Source of the DNA: Luteolibacter yonseiensis
GTDB lineage: Bacteria; Verrucomicrobiota; Verrucomicrobiia; Verrucomicrobiales; Akkermansiaceae
DNA length: 64,000 nt
Direction of reading: 5' to 3'
Assembly: GCF_016595465.1 (NCBI RefSeq)
Contig: NZ_JAENIK010000008.1
Coordinates: 1 to 64,000 of the forward strand
The notes beneath the pieces were generated by a model, which was not told where the DNA came from, searched no databases, and saw only the letters and a list, made by a program, of their open reading frames with translations. Both the position numbers and the translations under genes were made by a program. This document shows, one piece after another, positions 27,739 to 35,954 of this stretch (the stretch's first letter is position 1; each line of letters opens with the position of its first letter).

Positions 27739-27772
27739 AAAAGCCGTCCCCGTCCGCGGGGACGGCTTTTTT
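27739..27772 (+). terminator. Rho-independent terminator of trxA (bidirectional)
   Basis: A 13-base stem (AAAAGCCGTCCCC / GGGGACGGCTTTT, 6-base loop) is followed by T residues. On the other strand it also ends in a T-run, so it can serve the convergent gene at 27799 as well. Confidence 0.92.
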
Positions 27773-27798
27773 CGCGCATGCTCCGGAGGTGGCATGGG

Positions 27799-28359
27799 TC
27801 AACCCGGGCCGCCGATCCATGCCATGCGTCCGTTACGGGTCAGGCAGATTTCCCCAAAGTCGCTTTCCGGATAGCGGACGATCCAGCGGCCTTTGGAAAA
27901 CACCGCCTCTTCCGGTCCCACGATTTGATAACCACGCTCCGACAACTCCCTGCCGGCTTCCACCACGGCGCGGTCCCGGCTCATCCAGCCCAGCATGCCC
28001 CATGACATGATCACCAGGGAGATGATCGACACATGACGGAAAACCACTCCGCCCAGATGCCGCCTGAGCGGGAGCCTGCTCGACCTCATCCATATCCTCT
28101 GGATGATTGAATCCACGGACAACAGCAGCCACAGAGGCGGCAACATCCAGAACCAGCCCATCACGAAAGTCACAAAATTGGCAAGGCCGTTGTCGGGAGG
28201 ATAAAGGAACATGGCGGTATTGGAAAACAGCCAGGACAATGCGGCACATGCCACGCTGGACCACACCCAACCCACCGCATTCCGCCAGTGGAATGCCACG
28301 ATGGCTACGGGTATCAACAGATAGAGGGACAGGAGGATTTCAGAAGGGAGAAGATACAT
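27799..28359 (-). CDS. Small membrane protein of unknown function
   Basis: This 186-residue protein is read from ATG 28359 (MYLLPSEILLSLYLLIPVAI). Four or so membrane segments cover residues 5-145, followed by a soluble tail of about 50 residues (ELSERGYQIVGPEEAVFSKG). I do not recognise the family. It is last in the PadR-linked minus-strand cluster, 18 bases after the previous stop, and its character matches the neighbouring membrane gene. Confidence 0.65.
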   Translation of the reverse strand: MYLLPSEILLSLYLLIPVAIVAFHWRNAVGWVWSSVACAALSWLFSNTAMFLYPPDNGLANFVTFVMGWFWMLPPLWLLLSVDSIIQRIWMRSSRLPLRRHLGGVVFRHVSIISLVIMSWGMLGWMSRDRAVVEAGRELSERGYQIVGPEEAVFSKGRWIVRYPESDFGEICLTRNGRMAWIGGPG

Positions 28360-28377
28360 TTCCAACCTGTTCAGGAT

Positions 28378-28881
28378 TCATGGTCCGGCACCGGACTTCG
28401 CTTCCTTACGCCATAGCCATATCTCCCTCGCCACGAAAACCAGACAGACCGACATCCACAGTCCTACGGCGGCGATCATCGCCATGCCCTCGCAGTAGAA
28501 CTCACCATCCACATTTCCCGCCACCATATCGTAGATCATCCGCGGAGCGACCACCGGCGCGTACAATATCACCGGGCCGATGGTGAGAACGGGCACGAGA
28601 AACGCACCCGCCATCACGCCAAGACGCACCCGCCACGAATGATGGATTGAATGAAAAACCACCCCGATGACCGCGGCGGCGAAGACGAGTTGGAACTCGC
28701 TCCCCCGGCGGTCCGGCAGCGCCCGCTCCCAACGGACGCTCGCCACCGCTTCGGAAAAGTGCACGGACGGATCATTGAAATCCACCCTCACCGCGGCTCC
28801 GAAAGCGAAGATGACGGCGACCACGAGGGCCGGGATCCAGAGCCCCAACCTCCAACGATGATTGCGGGCGGACGGATTCAT
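28378..28881 (-). CDS. Small membrane protein of unknown function
   Basis: The 167-residue protein has about four predicted membrane segments: LGLWIPALVVAVIFAFGAAV, LVFAAAVIGVVFHSI, a third around LGVMAGAFLVPVLTIGPVIL, and a last MIAAVGLWMSVCLVFVA. Its ATG overlaps the TGA of the upstream VIT/vWA gene by four bases (ATGA), so the two are translationally coupled. No named family recognised. Confidence 0.68.
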   Translation of the reverse strand: MNPSARNHRWRLGLWIPALVVAVIFAFGAAVRVDFNDPSVHFSEAVASVRWERALPDRRGSEFQLVFAAAVIGVVFHSIHHSWRVRLGVMAGAFLVPVLTIGPVILYAPVVAPRMIYDMVAGNVDGEFYCEGMAMIAAVGLWMSVCLVFVAREIWLWRKEAKSGAGP

Positions 28882-31463
28882 GCGGCCCTCTTTCTCCTCA
28901 TGAGTGCGGCGGCGGTCGTCAGGATGACTAGCAATCCGGTCGAAGGTTCCGGCACGCTGGGGATGCTTGGAGTCGCGCTGCCGTCCACCGGAGTGAGTCC
29001 GTGTTCCCTGTATTGCTGCTGGGTTTCCAGCACCACCGCGCCGGACACCGGTGTGACGAGCTGGTATCCTGCGGCAAGCTCCGAACGCGCGGCGTCATCC
29101 ATCCCCGTCTTCGGGTTTTCCGCCGTGGCGGCGGCCCACTGGCGTGCCAGATGATCCCATACCCGGCTGCCGGGCAAACCTTCCGAAGTTTCCGTGCGCT
29201 TCCAGTTCCACGAAAACTCGCGGCGCTCGGTCTGCAAGCCGTCGAGGAACCCCCGCAGATCCTTTTCCGGTGAAACCAATGCCGGGCCACGGTGCAGGCA
29301 TCCGGAGCGGAACAACGCTTCTCCCAGCCGGTTGGGCCCGGACACGGCCTCCACATCATGGATCACCGGCAGGACCGTCCCGCGTTCGAGCAGTTGGAGC
29401 AATGCCTCGGGCTGCGACAGCCTGACGGACTGCGGACCGTGGATCCAGACCACCGGACTGTTGGATTCCTTGGCAAGGCGTATGCCTTCGCGCAACGCGG
29501 GTTCGTTGTCCCTGCCACCGGTGAAATCGTAGTTTTCCAGTTCCTCCGGGGTGACCCGGCGCGAGCGGTCGTCGGCAATCATCAGCGAAACTTTCTCCCG
29601 ATCGATTTTCCCGAGGGATTTCACGAGCCAGTCCTTCGCGACCGCCATGGAGGACGACCCATCGATGACCACCACCACCCGCGAAGCCGCCGGACGGGTG
29701 ACGGTCACCGGCTCCCTTGTTAGAAATCTCCCGCCGGGTTTTGCGAAGCGGTCCTCGCACCACACGACTCCGGGATCCTCAGGCAGCGGTGCGGTGGCCA
29801 GCGTCACGCCGGATGCCATGAGGCTTTCCTTCCCGAGGGAAGCCGCGAGCGAATGCCCTTCACCATCACGCCCGGCGGCTTGCGTCTTGCCGGAAGCGGC
29901 CAGATCGAAGGTTCCGCCTCCCTGGAGCCAGACGGCGTGTTCGAGGTTTTCCTTCAGTCCGAAATTCCGCTCCACCACATACGGCATCTCCCAACGGATG
30001 CCATCCAAGGGAGCGGTGATGCCGAAACGGATCTTCATGCTGCCATGCGCCGGCACGGGGAAGCACTGCACCAGCACCGTGTCCGGACCCACCATGTTCA
30101 CCAGCACCGGATCGCGCCGCTGGACGACGGCGACGGACTTGTAGGCGGCCTTCACTTTGGAAACCGTGCTGAACGCGGCCTCCCGTGGCTCACCATTCAC
30201 CCACAACGTCAGGCGGGACACCCTTCCATCGCGAGGCAGCCTCACCTGGCACCGGGCTTCCTGAGCGTTCGCCGAATCGTTTTTGAAAACCATGGTCCAC
30301 TCGCCATAGCCCAGCCGCGAGACCGCATCCACGTGACCGTCGAAACGGGATTCCGCCAGATTGAGGTTTTTCAACCTGACAGCCACGTCATCCCCGCCGA
30401 TGTGGTCGTCGAACTCGAATTCATCCGTCGCCCGGGCCCGCCCCATCAGGGCGATTCCCCGGAGGTTCCCGGGTGGTTTCATGGAATTGAACGGCTTGCC
30501 CGTGATCCGGAAAAACGCGTCACGCGTGGTTTCCGAATTCGTTCCCCAGGCTCCTCTTTCGTCGAATCCTCCGCTTAAAAAGAAAGGAAGACGGCAGATC
30601 CACCCCGAGATGTCGGTGCCGGCTCCCACTCCGCGATTTCCTTCGTAGCACGCCATCAGCAACGTGCGTTCCGAGTGAAAGGCGCGAAGCCGCCCGATGC
30701 CGGCTTCGGAAGAAATGGAGTCCTTCCCGATGTCAGCCAGATTGACGCGGGTCCACAGCGCCGGACCTTCCAACGAGACAATCACCAGCAGCGCCGCCAG
30801 CGCACCGGTCCGCCAGCCGGATCGAAACCGGACGGGTTCCGCGGCATCGCGCCTCGCGGCCCGGCCGATCCTCCACGTCATCACCGCTGCAAGGACCGGC
30901 GTCAGGGGAATGATACCGAACCCCAGATACAGCACGCCAACCAGCGCGAAAGGACTCAACGGAAGGAACAACAATCCGTAAAACAACGCGGTGAACAGCA
31001 CGAATCCCGCCGCCGCGCCACGCGTTTTATTTCCGCCGCGCGGCCGCATCAGCCAGATGTTCAGGACCGGGACCAGGGCGATCCATGCCGCATGCCACCA
31101 CGTCGCCACCGGATTGAATATCAGGCTGCCACACATTGAGGTCAGCAATTCCAGGCCTAGAACGACCAACGGCATGACCACACCGAAGGTCCAGTTCCAG
31201 AAGCCGCCGCGTTTCGGTTGCTTGGGAAGCGATGCCTGCGGATCAGGCGCGGGCCGGTATCCCGCGTCCAGACGCCCGATGATGTTTTCCAGATGCATCA
31301 GGCCGATGGTCCCGGCGGGAGACTGCTCGGCCTCTTCGTAAATGTGGCATCGCAGGTCCTCCTTGAGCTCCGAAGCATCTTCCAGATACAGCCCTTCACG
31401 CCTCGCCCGTTCGTCGAGATATTCCGTGAGCCGCTGCTCCGCCTGTGTCGTCCAGTTTTTCAT
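28878..31463 (-). CDS. Membrane protein with HAAS-like prefix, VIT and vWA domains and a PEP-CTERM tail
   Basis: The 861-residue protein has five parts. Residues 1-65 are a helical prefix (QRLTEYLDERARREGLYLED) resembling the HAAS/permease-prefix domains found beside PadR regulators. Residues of about 95-240 hold several membrane helices. A VIT domain (about 380-500) precedes a von Willebrand A domain with the MIDAS motif DGSSSM near 595. The end is a PEP-CTERM signal: VPEPSTG, a hydrophobic stretch and MRRKRAA. The order recalls the MSEP-CTERM type of membrane VIT protein described from other phyla (from memory). It follows the PadR gene by 18 bases and overlaps the next gene. The function is unknown; exosortase-dependent processing is likely. 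Confidence 0.82.
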   Translation of the reverse strand: MKNWTTQAEQRLTEYLDERARREGLYLEDASELKEDLRCHIYEEAEQSPAGTIGLMHLENIIGRLDAGYRPAPDPQASLPKQPKRGGFWNWTFGVVMPLVVLGLELLTSMCGSLIFNPVATWWHAAWIALVPVLNIWLMRPRGGNKTRGAAAGFVLFTALFYGLLFLPLSPFALVGVLYLGFGIIPLTPVLAAVMTWRIGRAARRDAAEPVRFRSGWRTGALAALLVIVSLEGPALWTRVNLADIGKDSISSEAGIGRLRAFHSERTLLMACYEGNRGVGAGTDISGWICRLPFFLSGGFDERGAWGTNSETTRDAFFRITGKPFNSMKPPGNLRGIALMGRARATDEFEFDDHIGGDDVAVRLKNLNLAESRFDGHVDAVSRLGYGEWTMVFKNDSANAQEARCQVRLPRDGRVSRLTLWVNGEPREAAFSTVSKVKAAYKSVAVVQRRDPVLVNMVGPDTVLVQCFPVPAHGSMKIRFGITAPLDGIRWEMPYVVERNFGLKENLEHAVWLQGGGTFDLAASGKTQAAGRDGEGHSLAASLGKESLMASGVTLATAPLPEDPGVVWCEDRFAKPGGRFLTREPVTVTRPAASRVVVVIDGSSSMAVAKDWLVKSLGKIDREKVSLMIADDRSRRVTPEELENYDFTGGRDNEPALREGIRLAKESNSPVVWIHGPQSVRLSQPEALLQLLERGTVLPVIHDVEAVSGPNRLGEALFRSGCLHRGPALVSPEKDLRGFLDGLQTERREFSWNWKRTETSEGLPGSRVWDHLARQWAAATAENPKTGMDDAARSELAAGYQLVTPVSGAVVLETQQQYREHGLTPVDGSATPSIPSVPEPSTGLLVILTTAAALMRRKRAA

Positions 31464-31481
31464 GATGAAATTGATTTGAGT

Positions 31482-31913
31482 TCAGCCTCTTTCCGCTCCC
31501 GAGTTTTCCTGCGATCCATGATTTTTTGATGAAGCCGCCGTGAAATCCACGCCCGCCTGCAAGCCACCCACTCCGCGCAGCATCTCCGCGAAGTAGAGTT
31601 CCATCTCCTTCGCCAAGGCCTTGCCCTCGGCGGTGGCCGAGTAGTATTTCCGGGCCGGACCTTCCGACGATTCCTCCAGCCGGGTCGTCACCAGCCCTTG
31701 GCGCTTGAGCCGCGAAAGCAACGGGTAAATGGAACCCTCCGCCACGCCCACGCCCGGCACCGCGACCAGCGCTTTCACCAGGGCGTAGCCATACCACTCG
31801 GCTCCCGCCAGCGCCTGCAGGATGCAAAGGTCCAGCACCCCCTTGCGCATCTGCACGGTCCAGTTCTCGAACAATTCCTTCGAGAACCCGGATTCTGGTT
31901 TCGGATCAGCCAT
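31482..31913 (-). CDS. PadR-family transcriptional regulator
   Basis: The 143-residue protein has an N-terminal winged helix: KGVLDLCILQALAGAEWYGYAL, VAEGSIYPLLSRLKRQGLV and EGPARKYYSATAEGKAL, all PadR hallmarks. A short C-terminal dimerisation helix follows, and the tail is polar and shorter than in long PadR proteins. It is first in the operon with the VIT/vWA gene, where PadR plus HAAS-prefixed membrane protein is a recurrent pairing. A 21-base palindrome 10 bases upstream of the ATG suggests autorepression. Confidence 0.92.
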   Translation of the reverse strand: MADPKPESGFSKELFENWTVQMRKGVLDLCILQALAGAEWYGYALVKALVAVPGVGVAEGSIYPLLSRLKRQGLVTTRLEESSEGPARKYYSATAEGKALAKEMELYFAEMLRGVGGLQAGVDFTAASSKNHGSQENSGAERG

Positions 31914-31922
31914 TGCGAATAC

Positions 31923-31943
31923 CTATCTTGCGTCGCAAGGTAG
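31923..31943 (-). promoter_or_regulatory. Palindromic operator upstream of the PadR gene
   Basis: CTATCTTGCGTCGCAAGGTAG reads almost the same on both strands, with one mismatched pair outside the 3-base centre. It lies 10 bases before the PadR start, where binding would block transcription or initiation. Confidence 0.65.
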
Positions 31944-32046
31944 CTGTCAATCGAAAACCTTTTCCCAACCCGACCCATCGTGATTCCGGCGGCTTCCCGT
32001 TCCGTTTCATGCGTGGACGGAACCAGACGACGTGTCATGTTCCGGC

Positions 32047-32544
32047 ATGAGTCTGATGGTGCGCCTGCTTCCGCTCGTCCTGCCCGTCGCGTCCGGCTGG
32101 GTCGCGTGGCACGAAAGGAGGATCCTGCGTCTGGGCGTGCCGCTTTCCGCCGGGGAAATCGCGGACGCGGCACGGATGGGGGTCAGACATCCGGAAAAAA
32201 TCCGTCTGTTGAAAACCGATGACATCACGGTGCTGAATGGCGTGTGGGTCAGAACCGCCGCCCGCTGGATTCCCTCCGTTTCCCCGCACACCGTGGGGCT
32301 TTCCCTGCGCTATGGCATCTATGTCCGCTCGCGCCATTGGCGTGACCGCCGCCTCATCGCCCACGAGTGCGTCCATACCGCGCAGTACGAGCGCTTGGGC
32401 GGCATCCGGGCGTTTCTCCGCGCCTATTTCACCGAATGCATCCTGAGCGGCTACCCCGGTGCGCCGTTGGAGCAGGAGGCGATCATGCGGTCTTCGGGAT
32501 TGCAGCCCGACCAGACCGACCCGTTCGGGTGGATCGAAGGTTAG
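32047..32544 (+). CDS. Small protein with an HExxH metal-binding motif
   Basis: This 165-residue protein is read from ATG 32047; GTG 32032 is possible. The N-terminus is hydrophobic (MVRLLPLVLPVASGWVAW), a possible signal or anchor. The distinctive motif is AHECVHTAQYERLGG near residues 105-119: HECVH fits HExxH, and the following Q/Y resembles the H-x-x-Q of DUF4157-like putative metallopeptidases. The protein is too short for a typical secreted protease. It stands alone between the divergent PadR operon and the GH127 gene. Function unproven. Confidence 0.65.
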   Translation: MSLMVRLLPLVLPVASGWVAWHERRILRLGVPLSAGEIADAARMGVRHPEKIRLLKTDDITVLNGVWVRTAARWIPSVSPHTVGLSLRYGIYVRSRHWRDRRLIAHECVHTAQYERLGGIRAFLRAYFTECILSGYPGAPLEQEAIMRSSGLQPDQTDPFGWIEG

Positions 32545-32596
32545 CTCTTGAATTGGCGGAAGCGCATACCGATTCTGCGCATTAGCCTTTTTCGTC

Positions 32597-35104
32597 ATGA
32601 ACTTTTCAAACGTCAGCCTCTTTTCCCTGCCCCTGATTTTCACCGCCTCACTGGCCGCCGCTCCCGTGACTCCGGCATTTCCTAACAAGGCCCCGCTGGC
32701 GGAGGCGAAGTTCACCGCGCTTCCTCTCGGCAGCGTGAAACCCGCGGGCTGGCTGCGCAACGAACTGGAACTCCAGCGCGACGGACTGACCGGCCACGCC
32801 CATGAACTGCTGGACGCGGCGAAGTCCGACAGCGCGTGGCTCGGCGGAAAAGGCGAGGACTGGGAAAAAGGACCGTATTATCTCAAGGGACTCATCCCCC
32901 TCGCCTGGACCCTGGGCGACGAAGACCTCCAGAAGCGCGCCCGCACCTGGACGGACGCCATCCTCGCCGGCCAGCGTGACGATGGCTTCTACGGCCCTCC
33001 ATCCAACGACGACTGGTGGCCGCGCATGGTGGTGAACTATCTGCTGCGGGATTTCCAAGAGGCGACCGGCGACGCACGCGTGATCCCGTTCCTCACGAAA
33101 TACTTCCGCCACATGCATGGAGCCATCGACGCGCGTCCGCTGAAGGACTGGGGGAAAGCCCGCGCCGGGGATGAGATCGACACGATTTTCTGGCTCTACA
33201 ACCGCACCGGGGATCCGTTCCTGCTCACACTCGCCGACAAGCTCGCGAAGCAGGCCTACCCATGGACGGACATCTTCACGAACAACCGCTTCATGGAGTT
33301 CGGCGACGATTTCCAAACCAAGCACAACGTGAACGTGCCGGAAGCCCTCAAGATGCCCGCCGTCTACTCGCAACGCTCGAACTCCGCAGCCGACCGGAAC
33401 GCCTACGCCGCCGGACTGGCGAATCTCGACAGGGACCACGGCCTTGCGGTGGGGATCAATTCCGGCACCGAGTTCCTCGCCGGCCCGTCCACCACGCAGG
33501 GCATCGAGCTGTGTTCGGTGGTGGAGCGCATGCTCAGCGACGTGACGGTACTGCGGGTGCTGGGCAACGCGGCGGCCGGGGACAGTCTGGAGCGCATGGC
33601 CTACAACGCGCTGCCCGGCTCGCTCTCGCCGGACATCCACCAGCACGTCTACTACTGCATCCCGAACAACGTGGCCGCCATCCGCGGTGGCAAGGGATAC
33701 AACCAGGACTACGGGAACGGCTCCACGCCGTCCCACGTTTCCGGTTTCCCGTGCTGCTGTTACAACTTCCACCAAGGCTGGCCGAAGTTCGTGCAGAACT
33801 CGTGGGCGGCGACAGCGGATGGCGGACTGGCGGTCCTCGCCTACGGCCCCAGCGAAGTGACCACCACCGCGGGGAAATCCCAGGTCACCATTTCAGAAGA
33901 AACGGACTATCCCTTCGGCGAGACGATCACTCTCAAAATCAAGGCGGCGGAGGAAAGCGCCTTCCCCCTTTCCCTGCGCATCCCGGGATGGTGTGAAAAA
34001 GCCTCCATCAGTGTGAACGGAGAATCACAGCCCGCCCCGGCCGCAGGAAGTTTCGCGGTCATCCGCCGCACTTGGCAAGCGGGCGACGAGGTGAAACTCA
34101 CGCTCCCCATGCTGCCGCAGGTCCATCAAGGCGTGAACCACAGCGCCTCCGTCACCAGGGGGCCGCTGGTCTTTTCCTACGGCGTCACCGAGCGCCGGGA
34201 GAATTATGCAAACGCCCCGCTGCCGGGCTTCGAGTCGTATGAGCTCCATCCCGAGTCATCCTGGAACTACGGGCTTGTCTCCCCCACCCCGGACGCTTTC
34301 GCGGTGGAGACCGGCAAGATGCCCAAGCATCCGTTCCACCGTGGCGAGACACCGGTGAAGCTCGTGACCAAGGCGAAAAAGGTCCCGGGCTGGACGATCG
34401 CCGCCGGCGGACTGGTCGCGAACGATCCACCCGTCAGCCCTGTGGCGAGTGATGCGGCGGAGGAGAAAATCACTCTTGTTCCTTTCGGCGCGGGCATGCT
34501 GCGCGTCACCAGCTTTCCCGTCATCGGCAAGCCCGCCGCACACCCCGGCAGCTTCGCGGATGATTTCAAGGACGGCGACTTCAAGGACTGGATCCTCTAC
34601 GGCGGCGGTTGGTTCGTGCGTGACGGCGTGTTCCATTCCGCATCGAACGCCCACTCCGGCAGCCACGGTCTGGCGGGGGTGAAGGCGGTCGCCCCTGCGG
34701 CGGTTTTCAAGGATCTCGCCTATCAGGCCACGGTCTCCATCAACGACACGGGCGACGCGGGCCTGATCTTCCGGGTATCGGACGCCTCCATCGGCGCCGA
34801 CGCGTATCGCGGTTACTATGCCGGGATCAGCGCGGAGAAAAACGAGATCACCCTCGGGAAAGCCGACCAAAAGTGGACCGCCCTCAAGGTTGTGCCGATG
34901 GACATCGACGCCTCGCGCCCCCATGACATCCGCATCGAGGCGAAGGGGAAAACGATCCGTGTCTTCGTGGACGACATGGCGGCTCCGAAGATCCAACTCG
35001 ATGACGAGAGCTTCACCGAAGGCTCCATCGGCGTGCGCCGCTACACCACCAAGCCCGAAAAGAATCCCGCGGGATTTTCCAAGATCAAGGCGAGCGCGCT
35101 TTGA
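32597..35104 (+). CDS. GH127-type beta-L-arabinofuranosidase with C-terminal LamG/DUF1080-like domain
   Basis: Secreted glycoside hydrolase that should release L-arabinofuranose from plant-type glycans. A signal peptide ([22 protein letters not shown]) precedes a catalytic region of about 600 residues beginning [19 protein letters not shown], typical of GH127 (DUF1680). The zinc/thiol site of the characterised enzyme HypBA1 (Glu-x-Cys plus Cys-Cys) is visible as E304-L-C306 and the triple cysteine 386-388. From about residue 655 a jelly-roll domain ([20 protein letters not shown]) forms an extra module. It has no sugar-transport or other CAZyme neighbours. Confidence 0.9.
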   Translation: MNFSNVSLFSLPLIFTASLAAAPVTPAFPNKAPLAEAKFTALPLGSVKPAGWLRNELELQRDGLTGHAHELLDAAKSDSAWLGGKGEDWEKGPYYLKGLIPLAWTLGDEDLQKRARTWTDAILAGQRDDGFYGPPSNDDWWPRMVVNYLLRDFQEATGDARVIPFLTKYFRHMHGAIDARPLKDWGKARAGDEIDTIFWLYNRTGDPFLLTLADKLAKQAYPWTDIFTNNRFMEFGDDFQTKHNVNVPEALKMPAVYSQRSNSAADRNAYAAGLANLDRDHGLAVGINSGTEFLAGPSTTQGIELCSVVERMLSDVTVLRVLGNAAAGDSLERMAYNALPGSLSPDIHQHVYYCIPNNVAAIRGGKGYNQDYGNGSTPSHVSGFPCCCYNFHQGWPKFVQNSWAATADGGLAVLAYGPSEVTTTAGKSQVTISEETDYPFGETITLKIKAAEESAFPLSLRIPGWCEKASISVNGESQPAPAAGSFAVIRRTWQAGDEVKLTLPMLPQVHQGVNHSASVTRGPLVFSYGVTERRENYANAPLPGFESYELHPESSWNYGLVSPTPDAFAVETGKMPKHPFHRGETPVKLVTKAKKVPGWTIAAGGLVANDPPVSPVASDAAEEKITLVPFGAGMLRVTSFPVIGKPAAHPGSFADDFKDGDFKDWILYGGGWFVRDGVFHSASNAHSGSHGLAGVKAVAPAAVFKDLAYQATVSINDTGDAGLIFRVSDASIGADAYRGYYAGISAEKNEITLGKADQKWTALKVVPMDIDASRPHDIRIEAKGKTIRVFVDDMAAPKIQLDDESFTEGSIGVRRYTTKPEKNPAGFSKIKASAL

Positions 35105-35125
35105 TCGGAACCGGCTCCCGCCACA

Positions 35126-35872
35126 TCACCTCATCCCCATGTCCTTGCGCATCGCCTGGACCATCTTGATGTGGCGGAGGTCGTTCTCCTTGCTGGACTC
35201 GCTGTCCTGATTCAGACCGTAGGGCCAGAAATGCTGGCGATCGGCATGGAGCACGGCGTCCTTGCCATCGAACTCCTGGAGCTGGGCGATGGCGTGTTTC
35301 CCGGTCCACCTGCCCTCCTTGATGTTTTCCATCCACTTGTCACCGGTGCCGATGCCGAGGGTGTGGGCGATCTCATGAATGGCCACCCGGCGGCTGATGC
35401 TGCCGCCCCAGTTGATCCAGCCGCCGATGTTCGCGTCGGCGGTCGGCGTGCCGGGCGAGTTGTTGGCGATGACCTCCTTTTTGAAGTCGCCGTGCTTGTT
35501 GAGGAACCCGATGGCCTGCTCCATGGCATCGACGATCCGCTTTTTCCGATCCTCCGGCCACTTTTCCGAACCATCGGAGAGTTTGTAGGTGATGGAGCCC
35601 TTCGGTTTTTTCGCCGCCTCCTCGGCGGCGGCCTTCCCGGCCTCCAGTTCGGCGAGCCGGGTGGTCACGAATTTCTGATCGTCCGCCGTGAGCTGGGTGA
35701 GCGGGATGGTCACGGACTTTCCGTTGTCCCGCGTCACGGTGACGGTCGTGGCGTCGGCCTTCACAAATGTGCCGGTGAGCTCGCGCCCGTCCGTGGAGGT
35801 CCACACGCGCGGGGCGGCCATGGCATTTCCGGCGGCGAGGGTCAGAAAAAGGACAAGGAGTTTCGTCGGCAT
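35126..35872 (-). CDS. SHD1-domain protein with HEIAH metallopeptidase-like motif
   Basis: This 248-residue protein is read from ATG 35872 (MPTKLLVLFLTLAAGNAMA, a signal peptide). Residues of about 20-75 form an SHD1-like domain (RVWTSTDGRELTGTFVKAD, then IPLTQLTADDQKFV), frequent in Planctomycetes and Verrucomicrobia. A short Lys/Glu linker leads to a C-terminal domain with AIHEIAHTLGIGTG, an HExxH zinc motif of metzincin-like style. The downstream region lacks a clear third His at the usual metzincin spacing. It is convergent with the GH127 gene and 82 bases after the FtsX gene. A periplasmic or secreted protease-like role is inferred. Confidence 0.75.
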   Translation of the reverse strand: MPTKLLVLFLTLAAGNAMAAPRVWTSTDGRELTGTFVKADATTVTVTRDNGKSVTIPLTQLTADDQKFVTTRLAELEAGKAAAEEAAKKPKGSITYKLSDGSEKWPEDRKKRIVDAMEQAIGFLNKHGDFKKEVIANNSPGTPTADANIGGWINWGGSISRRVAIHEIAHTLGIGTGDKWMENIKEGRWTGKHAIAQLQEFDGKDAVLHADRQHFWPYGLNQDSESSKENDLRHIKMVQAMRKDMGMR

Positions 35873-35954
35873 GTGACTTCCCTCCATCAAAGACCCGGCG
35901 GCACGACCCGAAGCAATGGCAAAAAGGGAAACTCCCCAATACGGGGGATGATGT

